Of a stretch of 64,000 nucleotides of DNA, positions 38,401 through 51,400 are shown piece after piece. The notes below the pieces were generated by a model, which saw nothing but the letters and a program-made list of their open reading frames with translations, did not search any database and was not told the origin of the DNA. Where the stretch lies: contig JASAND010022176.1 of NCBI GenBank assembly GCA_030248195.1, positions 1 through 64,000 on the forward strand. Reading direction: 5' to 3'. Position 1 is the first letter of the stretch, and the number at the start of each line of letters is the position of its first letter. The position numbers and the translations under genes were made by a program. The DNA is from Trissonchulus latispiculum. Lineage: Eukaryota > Nematoda > Enoplea > Enoplida > Ironidae.

Positions 38401-39329
38401 GTCCTTTATCAGAAAATTTCGGTATGGATTGTTCAATCAGACATTTAAGAATACTTCAGTTTTTTTGGAAAAAATTTTCGCACTATTGTTTCATAATGTG
38501 ACATTTGCGATTTGATCCAATACTTAAATGATAACCTTGAGCTCAGAGTTAAGGGAAAGAAAGACTTAGCTCAGAGTTAACCTCAAGGTTAAAGTAGTCT
38601 TCAGCTAATGTTGACAGATGATGATTGGATACTTTGATTGAGAAAACAAATTTGATTGGCTAACTCTAACCCTGAGCTGAAGCTTAGAGTTTGTTATTCT
38701 TGACAAAACTAAGTTGGTGCAACGGACTAAAGTTTAACACTCAGCTGAAGCTTAGCTGCAGAATAGTTAGCACCGAGTTAACTTGGTGTTAAGCTAACAC
38801 CGAGCTAACTTAGCCCGATTTGGTGCAATCGGGCGTATATGTTACAACCATTGGGAAGCCACATAACAACAGAATATATAGAATAAAATAACAAACAGTA
38901 TAAAAATAAAACAAACTAATGTCAATACTTGCGTAATACGTAGATATATATGTAACAAGAGAAAACCCCAAAAACGTGCTTCCACAGTTCCAAACGTATA
39001 AACATTAACTCCAAAAGCTAATGTTCTTTTTTCTACAACCAAAACTGAAATATGACCAGCCCATTATGACAACAAGAGAAAGAGAAGAGAGAACCCCTAA
39101 GCTCGTTAAAGCTAAGACTTTTGCTTTTTCATCTTTCCATTTCTCCTTTTAATGCTTGCGTAGTTCCGCTGAAAAATAAAGAAAAGCACTCTCTGCTGCC
39201 ATTTCTCAACATCAAAACAACAAAATAAGTACCATAAAACTTGTCAGAAAACAGGAATTACAACATTTTATGCGTAAGCGTACACATTTTGGAGAATGTT
39301 CCATATTTAAATCATAGTTTCTAAAAGGA

Positions 39330-39420
<91 letters not shown>

Positions 39421-42400
39421 TATACAGCAGTTATCACCAAAAATTTCCTAAAAGCAAGAACAAATTTCAAAATCTCAAAGAGTTTCTGTTTCAATGTGGA
39501 ATAATAATAATTCTCAAATGTACCTATATAATACTAACCATACAAACATATACAAAGTCTTGAGAAAAGGGAAGGAACGTCCTGCTCCCCACTATTTTCA
39601 GACAAAAAGGACAATGTTAACAAATTTGAATTAGTGCGCAAATACAACATTTTTAAGACAATTTACAAATAAAATATTAATCGAAGTCCAAATTAGGTTA
39701 AAGTGGTACAACTTTAATAAATATTGGAAAGGTTTCCTTAATTTCTACATGCATTGAACCAAGTTTTTCTAAGGTGATGGTCCCTTCCTAAGACCCACAC
39801 CTAGGATTAGGTAAATATATAACTTAAAAATATATAACAGAAGCAAGAGACGGGAAAAGCCTATCCATTACGTAACATATGACAGAAAGAATCTCCCCAA
39901 ATTTCTGGAAAAAAGGGGGAGCAGAACAAAGCAGCACACATCTGTTTCCCTTCCAGCCAGTTTCCGTATCACAAACAAATTTCTTGGCCCAAACTTTCAC
40001 TTAACAATAAAATAAACTGCGACGAGAATTTTAAGCAAATGTATATAAAGTACGGGATCTTTTCAGGATAACCCACCCCAGGCCCAGATTCCGCAAAACT
40101 TGATCAAATGAGCTGAAATTTGGTATGAGTATGTTTTCAACCACGCTGAGTTCAAATATCGCGAAAATTTTCGATTTCGCGAAATTCTATTTTTTCGATT
40201 CGTAAGGGGGGACCAAGGGGACCCGAAAAATTTTTTGTCTTCGATTTTGCTGAAAAGTTGTATTCAGGGGTTTTCGTGGTCGCAGAACACGAATCTGAAA
40301 TCCGTTTTTCGATTCAGCTTTTCTTTAGCTCAGTATAAGCTACATCTTAAGCTTAGAACTTTAGCTTATATTGAGCTAACGAAAAGCTGAATCGAAAAAC
40401 GGATTTCAGATTCGTGTTCTGCGACCTCGAAAACCCCTGAATTCAACTTTTCAGCAAAATCGAAGACAAAAAATTTTTCGGGTCCCCTTGGTCCCCCCTT
40501 ACGAATCGAAAAAATCGAATTTCGCGAAATCGAAAAATTTTGCGATATTTGAACTCAGCGTGGTCGAAAACATACCCATACCAAATTTCAGCTCATTTGA
40601 TCAAGTTTTGCGGAATCTGGGCCTGGGGTGGGTTATCCTGAAAAGATCCAAAGTACGTATATATACACAAGGTGCCATTTAAAATTACGTACACACACGC
40701 ACACCCATCGCTCGTTACGCAACATACGTACGCTTAGGCTAATGGTGCGAAAAGTATTGCCCAATAAATCATTTTCAGAAAATAGGAAAGTTAAAAGGGA
40801 AGAAACCAGAAACTACATACGCTCATAGGAACGAATGTTGTAATATATAGGTACAATTCATTTGAGTACGTATGTTCTTGCACCATAGACAGGAGAAGCT
40901 GGAGGGATATGCGCAGTTAGAAATACCAAATTATGATTAAACCATTAAACCACAAATACAAGCTAAAAATAGTTGTTTCCCGAAGTACTTAATTACATTG
41001 TGAGCCACGATCAGGTCTATCCATCCTATTATCATTTTAAACAATGTAAGGAGGTGATAGGCAGACAATTTATTATCTTCTCCCGTCCAACCACACCAAC
41101 CCCCCCTCACCACAAACATGGGAACACACGAATGCCAGCAACCACAATGTTGACAGCTCTTTACATGACAGAAGCACAAAGCTATGTAAATAACACAAAG
41201 CTGCTAGGTGTTAACGACAAATGACAGTTAGCTGAGAAATGTATACGTATGATAAATTGTCGGGTATCTTCGCTATGTAGAAGGCATTTTCAGCTTGCTC
41301 TTACGCAAAACGGCGACAATAAAGGTCTTCTTAGGGGGTTTCGCCCCCCCTCCCTCCAAAATGCCTCGCCTCCGAGGGTCCCCAAGAAGCCTCCCCCCAC
41401 GAAAAAGTTATAGAATAAGCTCCGAATTAGGCAAAGCACCGCTCCCCAAAGCCGCGTTACTTTATGTACTGCATGCTAGCTATGTATCACGTATGAGCAT
41501 TGAGCATACATATATACTGTTACATAGTACGTACTGTTTGCTAGGAAGGAGCTTTTTGTACAGAAAATTATGTATCACATACTTATTGGGCTGCCGCTTT
41601 TTTCTTTAGTTATATATAAGCAATAGGCTTCTACTACAAGTAGGTATATACATATTCAAAGTCAGTGAAAAGCCAGAAGCCGTGGCAGGAAACCAGGCAG
41701 TGCGAGTAGCAGGGTAATTACCGTCAAGGTCCTCAAATTTTCTGTGATAAATTAAAGAGAAGGGCTCGGGTGGGGTGCGTACTACTAGAATCAGTCTAGA
41801 CTAAAGGATTATACGAACATATCAAAATGGTGTCCTCCTTTGAAGCAGAAGCTGATAAACACCAACTAGAGAGAGAGAGAAGTTCCAGAAGAGGCCCAAC
41901 CGGAAACTAATCGGATCTGCTCAGAAATCTTCGTTACTGGCTAACGTCATAAAGCTCAAGTCTTAAACTAAATGTAGTAAACACTTTGTAGAAACAGTGG
42001 GGCGTATAGAAAGTATTTTCGAGGTAGGTGGATCTCAAAAAGTTTGGACGAAAGTAGAAAATTTTTGAAAATGAGGTTTGAAAAGCTAAAATGCCTAAGT
42101 GCAAATTAAGTAAATTTCACACCAAAGGAGCGAAAACTTTTTAGTGTCCGCGCGTAATTAAATTATTACTTAGAATCTTCAAGTGTTTCAAATCACGCAT
42201 CCGTCAGGTTCAGGTAAAGTTCAGTTGTGAATTCGCGTGTCTCTAGATTAGATACTTCTTTATTTTAGTACATGCCAATTGCCAAAAATCAAAAAACAAG
42301 TCATTTCATGCAAACAAACCGTATGCAATTCATTGAGAACCCGGAGAATCTCCTGCTGCGCTTCTGTGGCCACTTCTTTGCACTGAAACAAAAATATAAA

Positions 42401-43812
42401 CAATCAAATGGATATAAATTTATTGCCCATCACATAATTAAATAACACAAAATCCAGTGTAATTAAGGGGGGGTCCACCATGAAAAACTTTTTGGTCACG
42501 GATTTTGCTCATTTTCACAAAAATTTTGTCACATATCTCCTGCATATCGAGTTTCAATTTTGAGTAGTTTCGTTCAGTACTTAACGAGTAATCGGCTATT
42601 AATTGCACGCAATTTGAAAACAGGTGAAATTGGCGGTGGCGCAGCAAATAAAGGCACTTTACACCTGAACCTCCTTGAGAATGGAGCTTTCTTCGGATGT
42701 ACGTTTGTTATCTGATGCAAACAAAGAAGTTAGGGTAGCTTTTAACAGGAAAACTTTTCTTTATGACTTTATTTAGTGATTTTAGGGAGTAGCACCGGCG
42801 CTGGAAAGCCTTGATCACGAAAATTATTTAACGGTCGATAACGTGAATTTAGTGCATTTGCGGGCAATGGTCCAAGAAGAAAAAATGTTCCCGACAATGA
42901 GAGCTTTCGATTGATATAAAATTTAACATATTTCGAAAAATTTGAAAAATCGCTACTTTTGAGATTATGGTTGTCAGACCCCCATATTTAACCCCAGCGA
43001 CCAACTGGGTGTGCTCACCTGCATTATTTGTGCCCAAACTTGACCTAAAGTCAAAGATAAAGGTGCGCAAATAGATAGTCAGACATTTTATAGGTCTGTG
43101 ATGCCATAGCTCTATGTTATTTGCCAAAAAACGGGAATTTCCGAAATTTTGCTAAAACTTGATATTTCTGCGCCAGAGAAATCTCGAAATCGGACAGAGC
43201 TAACCAGGATCAATTGGTACCGTTCGAATTGTCTTGTCATAAGCTGTGATTTGTAGAAAGTAGAATTTTTAATTAGGCCTTACAGCTTTCAGAATATTTC
43301 ATCAAACTTGCTGACCCCCAGTTTTAAGATTGCAAAACAGTCAAATTTGGCTGTTCGCAAACTTAAAAATTAATTAAAAATTTTTGAAGGCCTAAATTAA
43401 AATTCTGCTTCCTACAAATCACCCTTCGAGATCGTATTTATGATATAAGATGGATGTTGAAGTGATCCGTTTTGTCGTTGGCGAGATTTCTCTGGCGCAC
43501 GGAAAAATCACCACTTTTTCAGTTTCCTATGTTTAACACATACTGACATAAACTTTGAGGTGAAATTACTCGCTAACCGTAAGAGATCCGACCTTCATTT
43601 CAAAAACTCGTTAAAATATACCAATTGGACAACAAAATATGTGAAAATGAGCAAAATCGGAGATGGTCGAAAAATCGGCCAAAAATGGACCCCCTTAGTA
43701 CCCATAGTGAACCCCATAGTAAACTAGCCTAAACAAATCCGGTGAGCAGGTAAAAAACAATCCAACCCCAGCCAGTCCCCCCCCCTCCGGCTGTCAACTT
43801 CACTATTACGTA

Positions 43813-43889
<77 letters not shown>

Positions 43890-46800
43890 AGTCAGTAGGT
43901 AAACACGATACGAACTACTACGAATTACGATGCATAACGTTCACAAGTGCAAACAGAATCCTTTCCTTTGAAGATCACCGATTTTCATCCATTTCACTAT
44001 CGTGCGTGGTGTCTGTGAGATCAGCAAACGCATTAGAACGTTCAGCACACGACAAGATTCAAAATTCTGATGCTGTAAAGTCTATATTCTATCTTCTATG
44101 TAAATTTTAGAATTCGATGAAGTTGACCAACACCATTACGAAAGGGTTCATTCAAAAGATCCTTTAAGCCTGGTTCACACTGCTGTCTTATGTCTTATGT
44201 CTTTTGTCTTTTGTGTTATGTCGTATATGTTTTATGTCTTAAGACAGAACCGTTCACACTGCTGTCTTATGTCTCTTGTCTTAGGCAGCACATTTGAATC
44301 TTTCAGCCAATCAACTTGACAATGACTAGACTAGCTGCAATGTGATTGGTTATCTCTTAAGACATAAGACAAAAGTTGAGCCTGGCCCAAGTCTGTCTTA
44401 AGACAAAAAGACATACGACATAAGACATAAAACATCAGTGTGAACGCCTTAAGATACAAGACATAAGACAAAAGACATAAGACATAAGACACCAGTGTGA
44501 ACCAGGCTTAACTTGTGTATTTCTTGATGTGGGCATAATGACTGCATTCGTATATACGTAGGTAATATGCGAAAGAATCATGGTCATGCCATCTTTGCCA
44601 AATTTATATCTGGAGAAACAGTATAATGCGTATTTAACATTTTTATTACGCATTTTGTGTGCATTCGACTGTTATTTCATTTTGTTTAGTTGTGTTGTTT
44701 AGTTTAGTTGTGTTAGTATGTTTGAAAATTTTTTCTCAATTTGCTTTTACTTGTTCCTAAGTGGTTTATTCCACAGACACTCAATCTGGGCCTGCGGTGG
44801 GTTATCCTGAAAAGATCCCAGATTTCTGCACGTATATTCGTATATTATGTTTCGAGTGGTTGTTGAAGTTAGCAGTGGGAAGTTTGCGGACCTACCTTCT
44901 GCAACTTTTTGTTTTCTTTTGCTCTATTCCATATTATATACGTATAGTATCATCTATTCATGCACAGCAATACATAGCTAGGAAAGGCATGCAGTGTGAC
45001 GACTCGCTATGTTCACGCCTGTCATATTGCAAGATATCCAGCAAACGATAACGACAGAGAAAATTGCGATTCACCGAAGAAAATAGAGGGCAATTTGTCT
45101 CAAAGAAAATATATACAGTGGGTCCGGTGTGGGTCAAAAATATTATGTAGGGGCGCGATAGCGCCCCTACATAATATGGGTAAAAAGGCGTCTGCGCGGC
45201 CCCCTGGAGACCGTGTTGGCCTGGTGCCAGCTAATTAGAGGTCCGGGAGTGGTAAAAAGGTTACCATCGTAAACAACTCGAGTAGTACTACAAGTACCAC
45301 CATACTTTTGGTTCGAATTCGAAACTTCGAATTTTTGCACTAGGCGATAGTTACCGTGCGTTTGTTTTTTTTTTCTCGGTGAATAACGCTTATTGGAAAT
45401 GCATTTTACGGCGAAGTGTTGGAACGATGTGGGCATTTTGGCACCATACTACTATTATATGTTGGTAGACAGGATCCCCCCATGCTACCTTTTTTTGGTC
45501 ATTTTGGCACCTGGCCAATTTTGGCTCTGTGCCAAGGTCCCAAAGTCGGACTTTCGCTATTTTTCGCAAATTTTGGTCACACTTTTCTAGAACTGGGTAG
45601 AAGCTGGAGAGGTCTAGTATCTTTTGTTGAAAACTACCAGTAGGGGTGCATAAAGTAACGAGGGGGATTTTTTAATTTTGCTCCCTAGCTTTCAGGAGAT
45701 GGGCCCAAACTTTGCATTTTTTTGGCCTGTTTTGGCGAAAAGTTTCTAAGTCCCACTTTTACTAGAAATGGCCTAAAAGTCACTAAAAATGGCGTTTTTC
45801 GGCCTTGGGGTGGTACCCATATATAGTAAATCGGGGTCGCTGAAAACGATGAGCATACTGCTGAGGTCGGTGGATGTGACCCCTGACCCACAGCGCCCAC
45901 CCACAGTGGGTCCGGTGTGGGTCAAAAATGAAAGTCTTCAAAAGTGGTCAAGTTTGGTGTCAAATGAAAGCCCTTGGCGAGGCCATCAACTTTTGTCATT
46001 ATGCCACCCACAAAAAGTGGCCCCACCGACCTGTGGGTGGGTGCCCCACCCACAGTGGGTCCGGTGTGGGTCAAAAATGAAAGTCTTCAAAAGTGGTCAA
46101 GTTTGGTGTCAAATGAAAGCCCTTGGCGAGGCCATCAACTTTTGTCATTATGCCACCCACAAAAAGTGGCCCCACCGACCTGTGGGTGGGTGCCCCACCC
46201 ACAGTGGGTCCGGTGTGGGTCAAAAATGAAAGTCTTCAAAAGTGGTCAAGTTTGGTATCAAATGAAAGCCCTTGGCGAGGCCATCAACTTTTGTCATTAT
46301 GCCACCCACAAAAAGTGGCTCCACCGACCTGTGGGTGGGTGCCCCACCCACAGTGGGTCCGGTGTGGGTCAAAAATGAAAGTCTTCAAAAGTGGTCAAGT
46401 TTGGTATCAAATGAAAGCCCTTGGCGAGGCGATCAACTTTTGTCATTATGCCACCCACAAAAAGTGGCCCCACCGACCTGTGGGTGGGTGCTCCACCCAC
46501 AGTGGGTCCGGTGTGGGTCAAAAATGAAAGTCTTCAAAAGTGGTCAAGTTTGGTATCAAATGAAAGCCCTTGGCGAGGCGATCAACTTTTGTCATTATGC
46601 CACCCACAAAAAGTGGCCCCACCGACCTGTGGGTGGGTGCCCCACCCACAGTGGGTCCGGTGTGGGTCAAAAAGGAAAGTCTTCAAAAGTGGTCAAGTTT
46701 GGTATCAAATGAAAGCCCTTGGCGAGGCCATCAACTTTTGTCATTATGCCACCCACAAAAAGTGGCTTCACCGACCTGTGGGTGGGTGCCCCACCCACAG

Positions 46801-48400
46801 TGGGTCCGGTGTGGGTCAAAAATGAAAGTCTTCAAAAGTGGTCAAGTTTGCTATCAAATGAAAGCCCTTGGCGAGGCGATCAACTTTTGTCATTATGCCA
46901 CCCACAAAAAGTGGCCCCACCGACCTGTGGGTGGGTGCTCCACCCACAGTGGGTCCGGTGTGGGTCAAAAATTAAAGTCTTCAAAAGTGGTCAAGTTTGG
47001 TATATATCAAATGGAAGCCCTTGGCGAGGCGATCAACTTTTGTCATTATGCCACCCACAAAAAGTTGCCCCACCGACCTGTGGGTGGGTGCCCCACCCAC
47101 AGTGGGTCCGGTGTGGGTCAAAAATGAAAGTCTTCAAAAGTGGTCAAGTTTGGTATCAAATGAAAGCCCATTTGCTCACATTTGCCCTGCCTATATATTG
47201 CATTGTTCAAGCTCCTTATCTGCGTTAGCTCACTGCTGGAAAGGGAACCTTTAAAATGACCTTTAACCACTGGTCACTATGGTCTATGGTGCCTACTGAC
47301 CACTGGTCAAACCGCCTAAAACAACGTTTTTCGGCCCTATGGAGGTATCCATATAGTAAATCCGTGTCGCTGAACACGATGGGCATACTGTCGAACTCTT
47401 TGGGGAGGCGAAAAAGTTTTATCCTTATACTACCCACAAACACAGGTTGCAGCAGCGGCCGAAGCTTGGGGCGGAGGTGAGAATTCAGTGGTACTATATA
47501 TTTATATAATCCGTTTTCTGTTCTACCTACGGCACTGTTCAAGCTCCTTGTATCCATTACCGCATTGCTGGAAAGGGATCCTTTAAAATGACAGAAGGAC
47601 AAGAAATAAAAATGCTCCTCTGGAGCATGAAAAAAGTAATATGGGTTGTGGTGAGGTTGTAAAATCAAGAGAGGACTAGTCTTTAAAATGCTTAATATGG
47701 GGCTAGGTTCAAAAATAGAAGAGGACTAGGTTGTGAGCGAATTAATATGGGCACAGCTTCGCCGAACAACCCATATTCGCGGGATTTCACGTTTCGTCTT
47801 AGCTTAGAGCTATCAATGTCAGTCAATAAAAAATTTAAACGTTGAATACTCATTGAATATAGCTGTTTGCATGCACTGTTAGACTAGCTAGGAATATATA
47901 CGAAAATTATCATCATTTTGTTGTGTTGCACTACGGCAGGCTCTACTACTAGGAGAGATCTAAGGCTATGATGCTAAAGCTATTGGTCCAAGTCGGAGGA
48001 AATAGAAGATCGTCGGAGAGTCCTAAATTATTCTTGAATATAAATTTTCCGTATAAATGGATACGTAAATTGCGCAGGTTAGTATAAAGCATTTATCGAA
48101 GAAAACGTTTACTAAAATAAAAGTTCGAATAAAGCTCGAACACATACCGTAGCTGTAGATTATTTATGAACTATAAACTAAATGTATCGTGGATATGCAT
48201 AATAATTTACATTGACAAACCGCGAATATGGGTTGTTCGGCGAAGCTGTGCCCATATTAATTCGCTCACAACCTAGTCCTCTTCTATTTTTGAACCTAGC
48301 CCCATATTAAGCATTTTAAAGACTAGTCCTCTCTTGATTTTACAACCTCACCACAACCCATATTACTTTTTTCATGCTCCAGAGGAGCATTTTTATTTCT

Positions 48401-48438
<38 letters not shown>

Positions 48439-51400
48439 AGTCAGTAGGTAAACACGATACGAACTACTACGAATTACGATGCATAACGTTCACAAGTGCA
48501 AACAGAATCCTTTCCTTTGAAGATCACCGATTTTCATCCATTTCACTATCGTGCGTGGTGTCTGTGAGATCAGCAAACGCATTAGAACGTTCAGCACACG
48601 ACAAGATTCAAAATTCTGATGCTGTAAAGTCTATATTCTATCTTCTATGTAAATTTTAGAATTCGATGAAGTTGACCAACACCATTACGAAAGGGTTCAT
48701 TCAAAAGATCCTTTAAGCCTGGTTCACACTGCTGTCTTATGTCTTATGTCTTTTGTCTTTTGTGTTATGTCGTATATGTTTTATGTCTTAAGACAGAACC
48801 GTTCACACTGCTGTCTTATGTCTCTTGTCTTAGGCAGCACATTTGAATCTTTCAGCCAATCAACTTGACAATGACTAGACTAGCTGCAATGTGATTGGTT
48901 ATCTCTTAAGACATAAGACAAAAGTTGAGCCTGGCCCAAGTCTGTCTTAAGACAAAAAGACATACGACATAAGACATAAAACATCAGTGTGAACGCCTTA
49001 AGATACAAGACATAAGACAAAAGACATAAGACATAAGACACCAGTGTGAACCAGGCTTAACTTGTGTATTTCTTGATGTGGGCATAATGACTGCATTCGT
49101 ATATACGTAGGTAATATGCGAAAGAATCATGGTCATGCCATCTTTGCCAAATTTATATCTGGAGAAACAGTATAATGCGTATTTAACATTTTTATTACGC
49201 ATTTTGTGTGCATTCGACTGTTATTTCATTTTGTTTAGTTGTGTTGTTTAGTTTAGTTGTGTTAGTATGTTTGAAAATTTTTTCTCAATTTGCTTTTACT
49301 TGTTCCTAAGTGGTTTATTCCACAGACACTCAATCTGGGCCTGCGGTGGGTTATCCTGAAAAGATCCCAGATTTCTGCACGTATATTCGTATATTATGTT
49401 TCGAGTGGTTGTTGAAGTTAGCAGTGGGAAGTTTGCGGACCTACCTTCTGCAACTTTTTGTTTTCTTTTGCTCTATTCCATATTATATACGTATAGTATC
49501 ATCTATTCATGCACAGCAATACATAGCTAGGAAAGGCATGCAGTGTGACGACTCGCTATGTTCACGCCTGTCATATTGCAAGATATCCAGCAAACGATAA
49601 CGACAGAGAAAATTGCGATTCACCGAAGAAAATAGAGGGCAATTTGTCTCAAAGAAAATATACATCATAAATTTTGTGATAACAAAAACTGTACGACGCT
49701 GACATCTATCTATCCATTAAGTTAAGTCTATATACGCATGCGTACGTACGTTTTATATATAGGTATATTGGTGCACAACACGTGTAAGAATGCAGTTAGT
49801 TTGGGATGCAATTTTCTGCGCCGTTAAAAAGTGTATATAAATGTCAACTAACAATTGGGCCAACTCATCGAAATTTAGTCTATCAAAAGCAATTAATAAT
49901 ACTTATACCAAACTAACCTACAGAGAACGGATTCAAAAAACAGCATTAGAGTTGGTTCAGCGACCTTCAAAGTTGAAACCCTATATATACACGTGAAACC
50001 TCATAAATACCCAGAGTATTTTTAGTGCTTATTTTCCGGGGCGGGAGGCGTCGTCATCCCGGGTCCGAGGAAAATTTCCGAGGGGGGAGGATATTCAAAT
50101 GTGCAAATGCGGGCCAAAAATTGGTATCTGTTTGGTACATTTTGCATGAACAAACGCTAAAAATTCTCAAATATGCCTGGATTTGGGTTTAAAATAGACG
50201 TTTTTAGGGAACAACCTCCGGCAAAGCTGGAAAATGCTTGAAAGTTTACCTTTATTTGGCAAAAATTTGGGTACCCAAAAAACTAGAGAGGGGAAAATCG
50301 GGGGGGGGGGATTTCGGGAGGGGGTAATTTCGGAGGCAGGTAAGTTTCAAGGGTTTCCGCCCCCCTGTAAATTTGCCGGAGCGATTGAAGTTTAAATTTG
50401 CCGGCGCCGTCATGTAACCGCAAAGCCGGCTTAAAATCTCAAAAATTGTAAAATCTGCACTGTATGCTTGGATAATACGGTGGGTTGAATGAGTTGTTTT
50501 TCAAACTGTTCATTCGTTCTACATAGGGATGCACCGGGGCCTGGCCCCGGTCCCGGTAGTCAGGCCCCGACCGTGGCCCCGGTGGTCAAGCCCCGGTTCT
50601 GACCGGGGCCAAAAAATTTGAAAATTTTTTATTTGGACCCCAAATTTCCTGGCCCCGGCCCCGGTAGTGGCGGCCCCGGTGCATCTCTAGTTCTATATAC
50701 ACTTGGAAGCGAAACCCTAAATTCTACTGCTCCGAAAGACCTTATAATTAATAAATTCTTTATTCACTACCTTGTACGTGTGTAACTGTGTTGTGCGTAC
50801 TTACTTAATTAATTTGAAATTTTGAAACATCATCAACTTTTCGAAACATCTCCCAAACATCTTGTCCCCGAGGGGTCCCCAAGCAAAACACCCAAGAATA
50901 AGCCCAGATACGTGTATGCACACACATAAGAATAAATGTAACAGCATATCTGCTTCCTCAACCGCCTTTTGTTTCTAGCCTAATTAAACGCACATATATA
51001 ACTGAAGTGAAAACCCCTAAAAGGCCGATAACAATCTAGCTAACTGGACAAGCAAAGCAGCTAACGCAACGCAACTATGAATGCCATCGGCGACTCAAAC
51101 TAGCTTAATTACATTAGCTCTCACTCTTCAAGCCAGCCAATAACAACACCAAAGAGGAACGTAATCCTCCGTTTCCCTTTTCAGTAAATTAATCTTTAAA
51201 ACTGAACAGGCTAGGCCACAGCGTATAGTAACATTGAAAGCTATCTAAACGACCCCCCTCCCCCTCTCCATGAATTCTTCCAGCTAGACAGGGCCAGCTT
51301 ATAAATACAAACAAATGGTTAATCTACGTACGTACTTATTTCTGAACACAAAAGGGGTAGGAGCCCCTATCAGGATATTGCTTTTGCTTATTCTAGTGAG

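Noticed and set aside
43887..49662. LTR retrotransposon with B1 and B2 as LTRs
   Set aside because: No primer site, polypurine tract, gag or pol frame, no TG..CA ends and no target duplication; the interior is the composite element A2 that also occurs alone.
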